64,000 nucleotides of DNA from Kordia zhangzhouensis. Lineage in GTDB: Bacteria; Bacteroidota; Bacteroidia; Flavobacteriales; Flavobacteriaceae. Positions 62,824-64,000 of this stretch are shown here, one piece after another (position 1 is the stretch's first letter; every line of letters starts with the position of its first letter). Position numbers and translations under genes: made by a program. The stretch is taken from positions 248,001 to 312,000 of the forward strand of contig NZ_LBMH01000003.1 in the NCBI RefSeq assembly GCF_001005305.1. The letters are read 5' to 3'. The notes below the pieces were generated by a model. It made no database searches and had not been told where the DNA came from. It saw only the letters and a list, made by a program, of their open reading frames with translations.

Positions 62824-63056
62824 ATTTCTTTTGTTATACGTTTTGTAAAAATCGGCTGCAAATGTACGTAAAACACAGAGATTGACCAATTAGGTTTCCT
62901 CTTAATTTTGAGTTTCTATGTTACCTTTTCTTTAAGTTTTATAAGAACCTCTTTTTTTATTCTCTTTTAATTCAATAGAGAATCTTTTCAAGTTTGCCCA
63001 AGAAAGCAAAGAGAAAAAAATTACATATTTACTATATGTATTTCTTTTATAGGTTT

Positions 63057-64000
63057 TTAGAAATGAAAACCAAAGGCTCCTGTGACACCAAATTGGCGCG
63101 CATCAATATTGTCTTTATAATTTCCTCTGAAATTGAAATCGATTCTAAATATTTTGAAGATATTCCCAATTCCAAATGAGTATTCCCAATAAATTTTATC
63201 ATTAGGAGCAATTCCTTCTGGTGTTAAACTTCTAAAAGGTAAGCTTTGAAATGCTGGAGTATTTAATGCAATATTATCGTTAGATATTTGTCCCCAAACA
63301 CCTCGAATTCCTACGATTTCACGTAGATTTAATTTTCTCAATAGTGGAATCCTTGAAAAAATACGTCCATTAAAGTTATGTTCAATATGTAATGAAGCGT
63401 ACGTATCTGTTACAAATTCGTAGTAATTTAGCTGCGCAAATGTATTGTAAATAGAGAAATACGATTGGTTCCCTGGTACTACACTCAATAAACTTAGTGG
63501 AACTTCTCCATATGTTTTTCCCACTTCGATTGTTGTGTATAAACGACCAAATCCACCTACTTGAAATGGTTGTCTGTAAAAGAATTGTAAACGAGAATAG
63601 TTGAAGTCGCTGTTCAATGCTCCTTCTATCCCTTGACTATATTTTAAGAATATGCGAGGAAAATCGTCATTTACAATTTTACGCTCTACTCCATGACGAA
63701 TCGTTTTCCTTCCCGGAGTAATATCAATCGCAAAATTTACTTCTGTTTGACGTAATTCGTCTGCAATTCCTGTTGGAGAATTTGGATCAATGTATGATAG
63801 ACTAAATGTATTGGGAGAAGCTGATTTGGTTGTTTTGTATGAGCTATTTAAACTTAACGTCACATTTTTCCATGGTTCCATTTGCAACCCAAAAGTCGTT
63901 AAATTAATATCTGTTAATCGATCACTATTTCCACTAGCCAATAATGCAGACGAGGCAAAACTTCTTCCTAACACATCATCATTTGTCGTTAAACTTACGC
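63057..64000 (-). CDS. DUF5686-family outer-membrane protein, C-terminal part
   Basis: The gene continues beyond the right edge; about 314 codons of its 3' end are in the window. The visible part is a run of amphipathic beta-strands (for example RLQFFYRQPFQVGGFGRLYTT, trimmed here to its core FFYRQPFQVGGFG) with LPLRSL-like and PNDKIYWEYSFGIGNIFKIF segments near the end, and finishes in FGFHF, a typical outer-membrane C-terminal strand. It matches the barrel part of DUF5686 proteins, which carry an N-terminal carboxypeptidase-regulatory-like domain (outside the window). Function is unknown. Confidence 0.72.
   Translation of the reverse strand, partial: VSLTTNDDVLGRSFASSALLASGNSDRLTDINLTTFGLQMEPWKNVTLSLNSSYKTTKSASPNTFSLSYIDPNSPTGIADELRQTEVNFAIDITPGRKTIRHGVERKIVNDDFPRIFLKYSQGIEGALNSDFNYSRLQFFYRQPFQVGGFGRLYTTIEVGKTYGEVPLSLLSVVPGNQSYFSIYNTFAQLNYYEFVTDTYASLHIEHNFNGRIFSRIPLLRKLNLREIVGIRGVWGQISNDNIALNTPAFQSLPFRSLTPEGIAPNDKIYWEYSFGIGNIFKIFRIDFNFRGNYKDNIDARQFGVTGAFGFHF

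Noticed and set aside
62824-62889. 22-codon extension of the ppa frame
   Set aside because: Not conserved, and the ATG at 62823 matches the family N-terminus.
1-64000. CRISPR arrays, tRNA or rRNA genes, integrase or att sites
   Set aside because: Looked for regular spacer repeats, cloverleaf ends and recombinase motifs; none found.

Overview
The window reads as chromosomal DNA of a marine-type flavobacterium (Bacteroidota, Flavobacteriaceae; the glycine-glycine leader peptides make me think of Kordia, but that is a guess). The base composition is AT-rich. Promoters follow the Bacteroidota pattern TTG-N17-21-TAnnTTTG, and starts lack Shine-Dalgarno sequences. Lineage markers include GldA, a type IX secretion C-terminal sorting domain, DUF5686, two GLPGLI proteins, a split MetH and a membrane pyrophosphatase. 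No rRNA, tRNA, CRISPR array or intact insertion sequence was found.

Layout. 1-7.7 kb: aroA, a MazG-like hydrolase, two DUF3857/transglutaminase-fold exported proteins, dtd, rsgA and a small cysteine-rich peptide gene. 7.7-12 kb: a leftward Phe/Tyr operon (pheA, aminotransferase, tyrA, DAHP synthase-chorismate mutase) behind an aromatic-rich leader peptide and terminator. 12-15.1 kb: gldA, a possible 59-codon gene, a GIN-domain lipoprotein and a PagL-like lipid A deacylase. 15.4-17 kb: four tandem RiPP-like precursor peptides. 17-22.4 kb: metF and split metH under a SAM-I riboswitch. 22.5-28 kb: a PRMT-like methyltransferase and a 1427-residue T9SS cargo protein. 28.3-42.6 kb: a large leftward sulfur block covering methionine synthesis (metY, metX, AK-HSD, metZ), sulfate activation and reduction (cysH, cysD, cysN), sulfite reductase, siroheme synthesis and a ferredoxin reductase. 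42.7-46.6 kb: metK behind a SAM-riboswitch-like leader, an oxidoreductase and a PqiA-like membrane protein. 46.6-57.2 kb: two orphan GG-leader peptides flank an outer-membrane beta-barrel/GLPGLI/protease operon and a divergent two-component system. 57.3-64 kb: a large protein with a degenerate M48 motif, hppA, ppa and the 3' part of a DUF5686 gene.

How it works together. Sulfate is activated by CysDN, reduced by CysH and the siroheme reductase, and the sulfide is fixed on acetylhomoserine by MetY/MetZ. MetF and MetH supply the alternative methylation route, and MetK makes SAM. Regulation is layered: SAM-sensing RNAs at metH and probably metK, and Met/Cys-codon leader peptides with terminators at metY and at the sulfite reductase gene. 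A palindromic operator sits at the cys promoter.

The most striking finding is this family of leader-peptide attenuators. The window has two in tandem before metY, one inside the cys operon and one before pheA. In three of the four, the leader contains a clear copy of the terminator's 3' arm that could form an antiterminator; for the metY-proximal one the match is imperfect. The second is the four-gene peptide array with an invariant C-x5-C-x7-C-x5-C core and no local modification enzymes.
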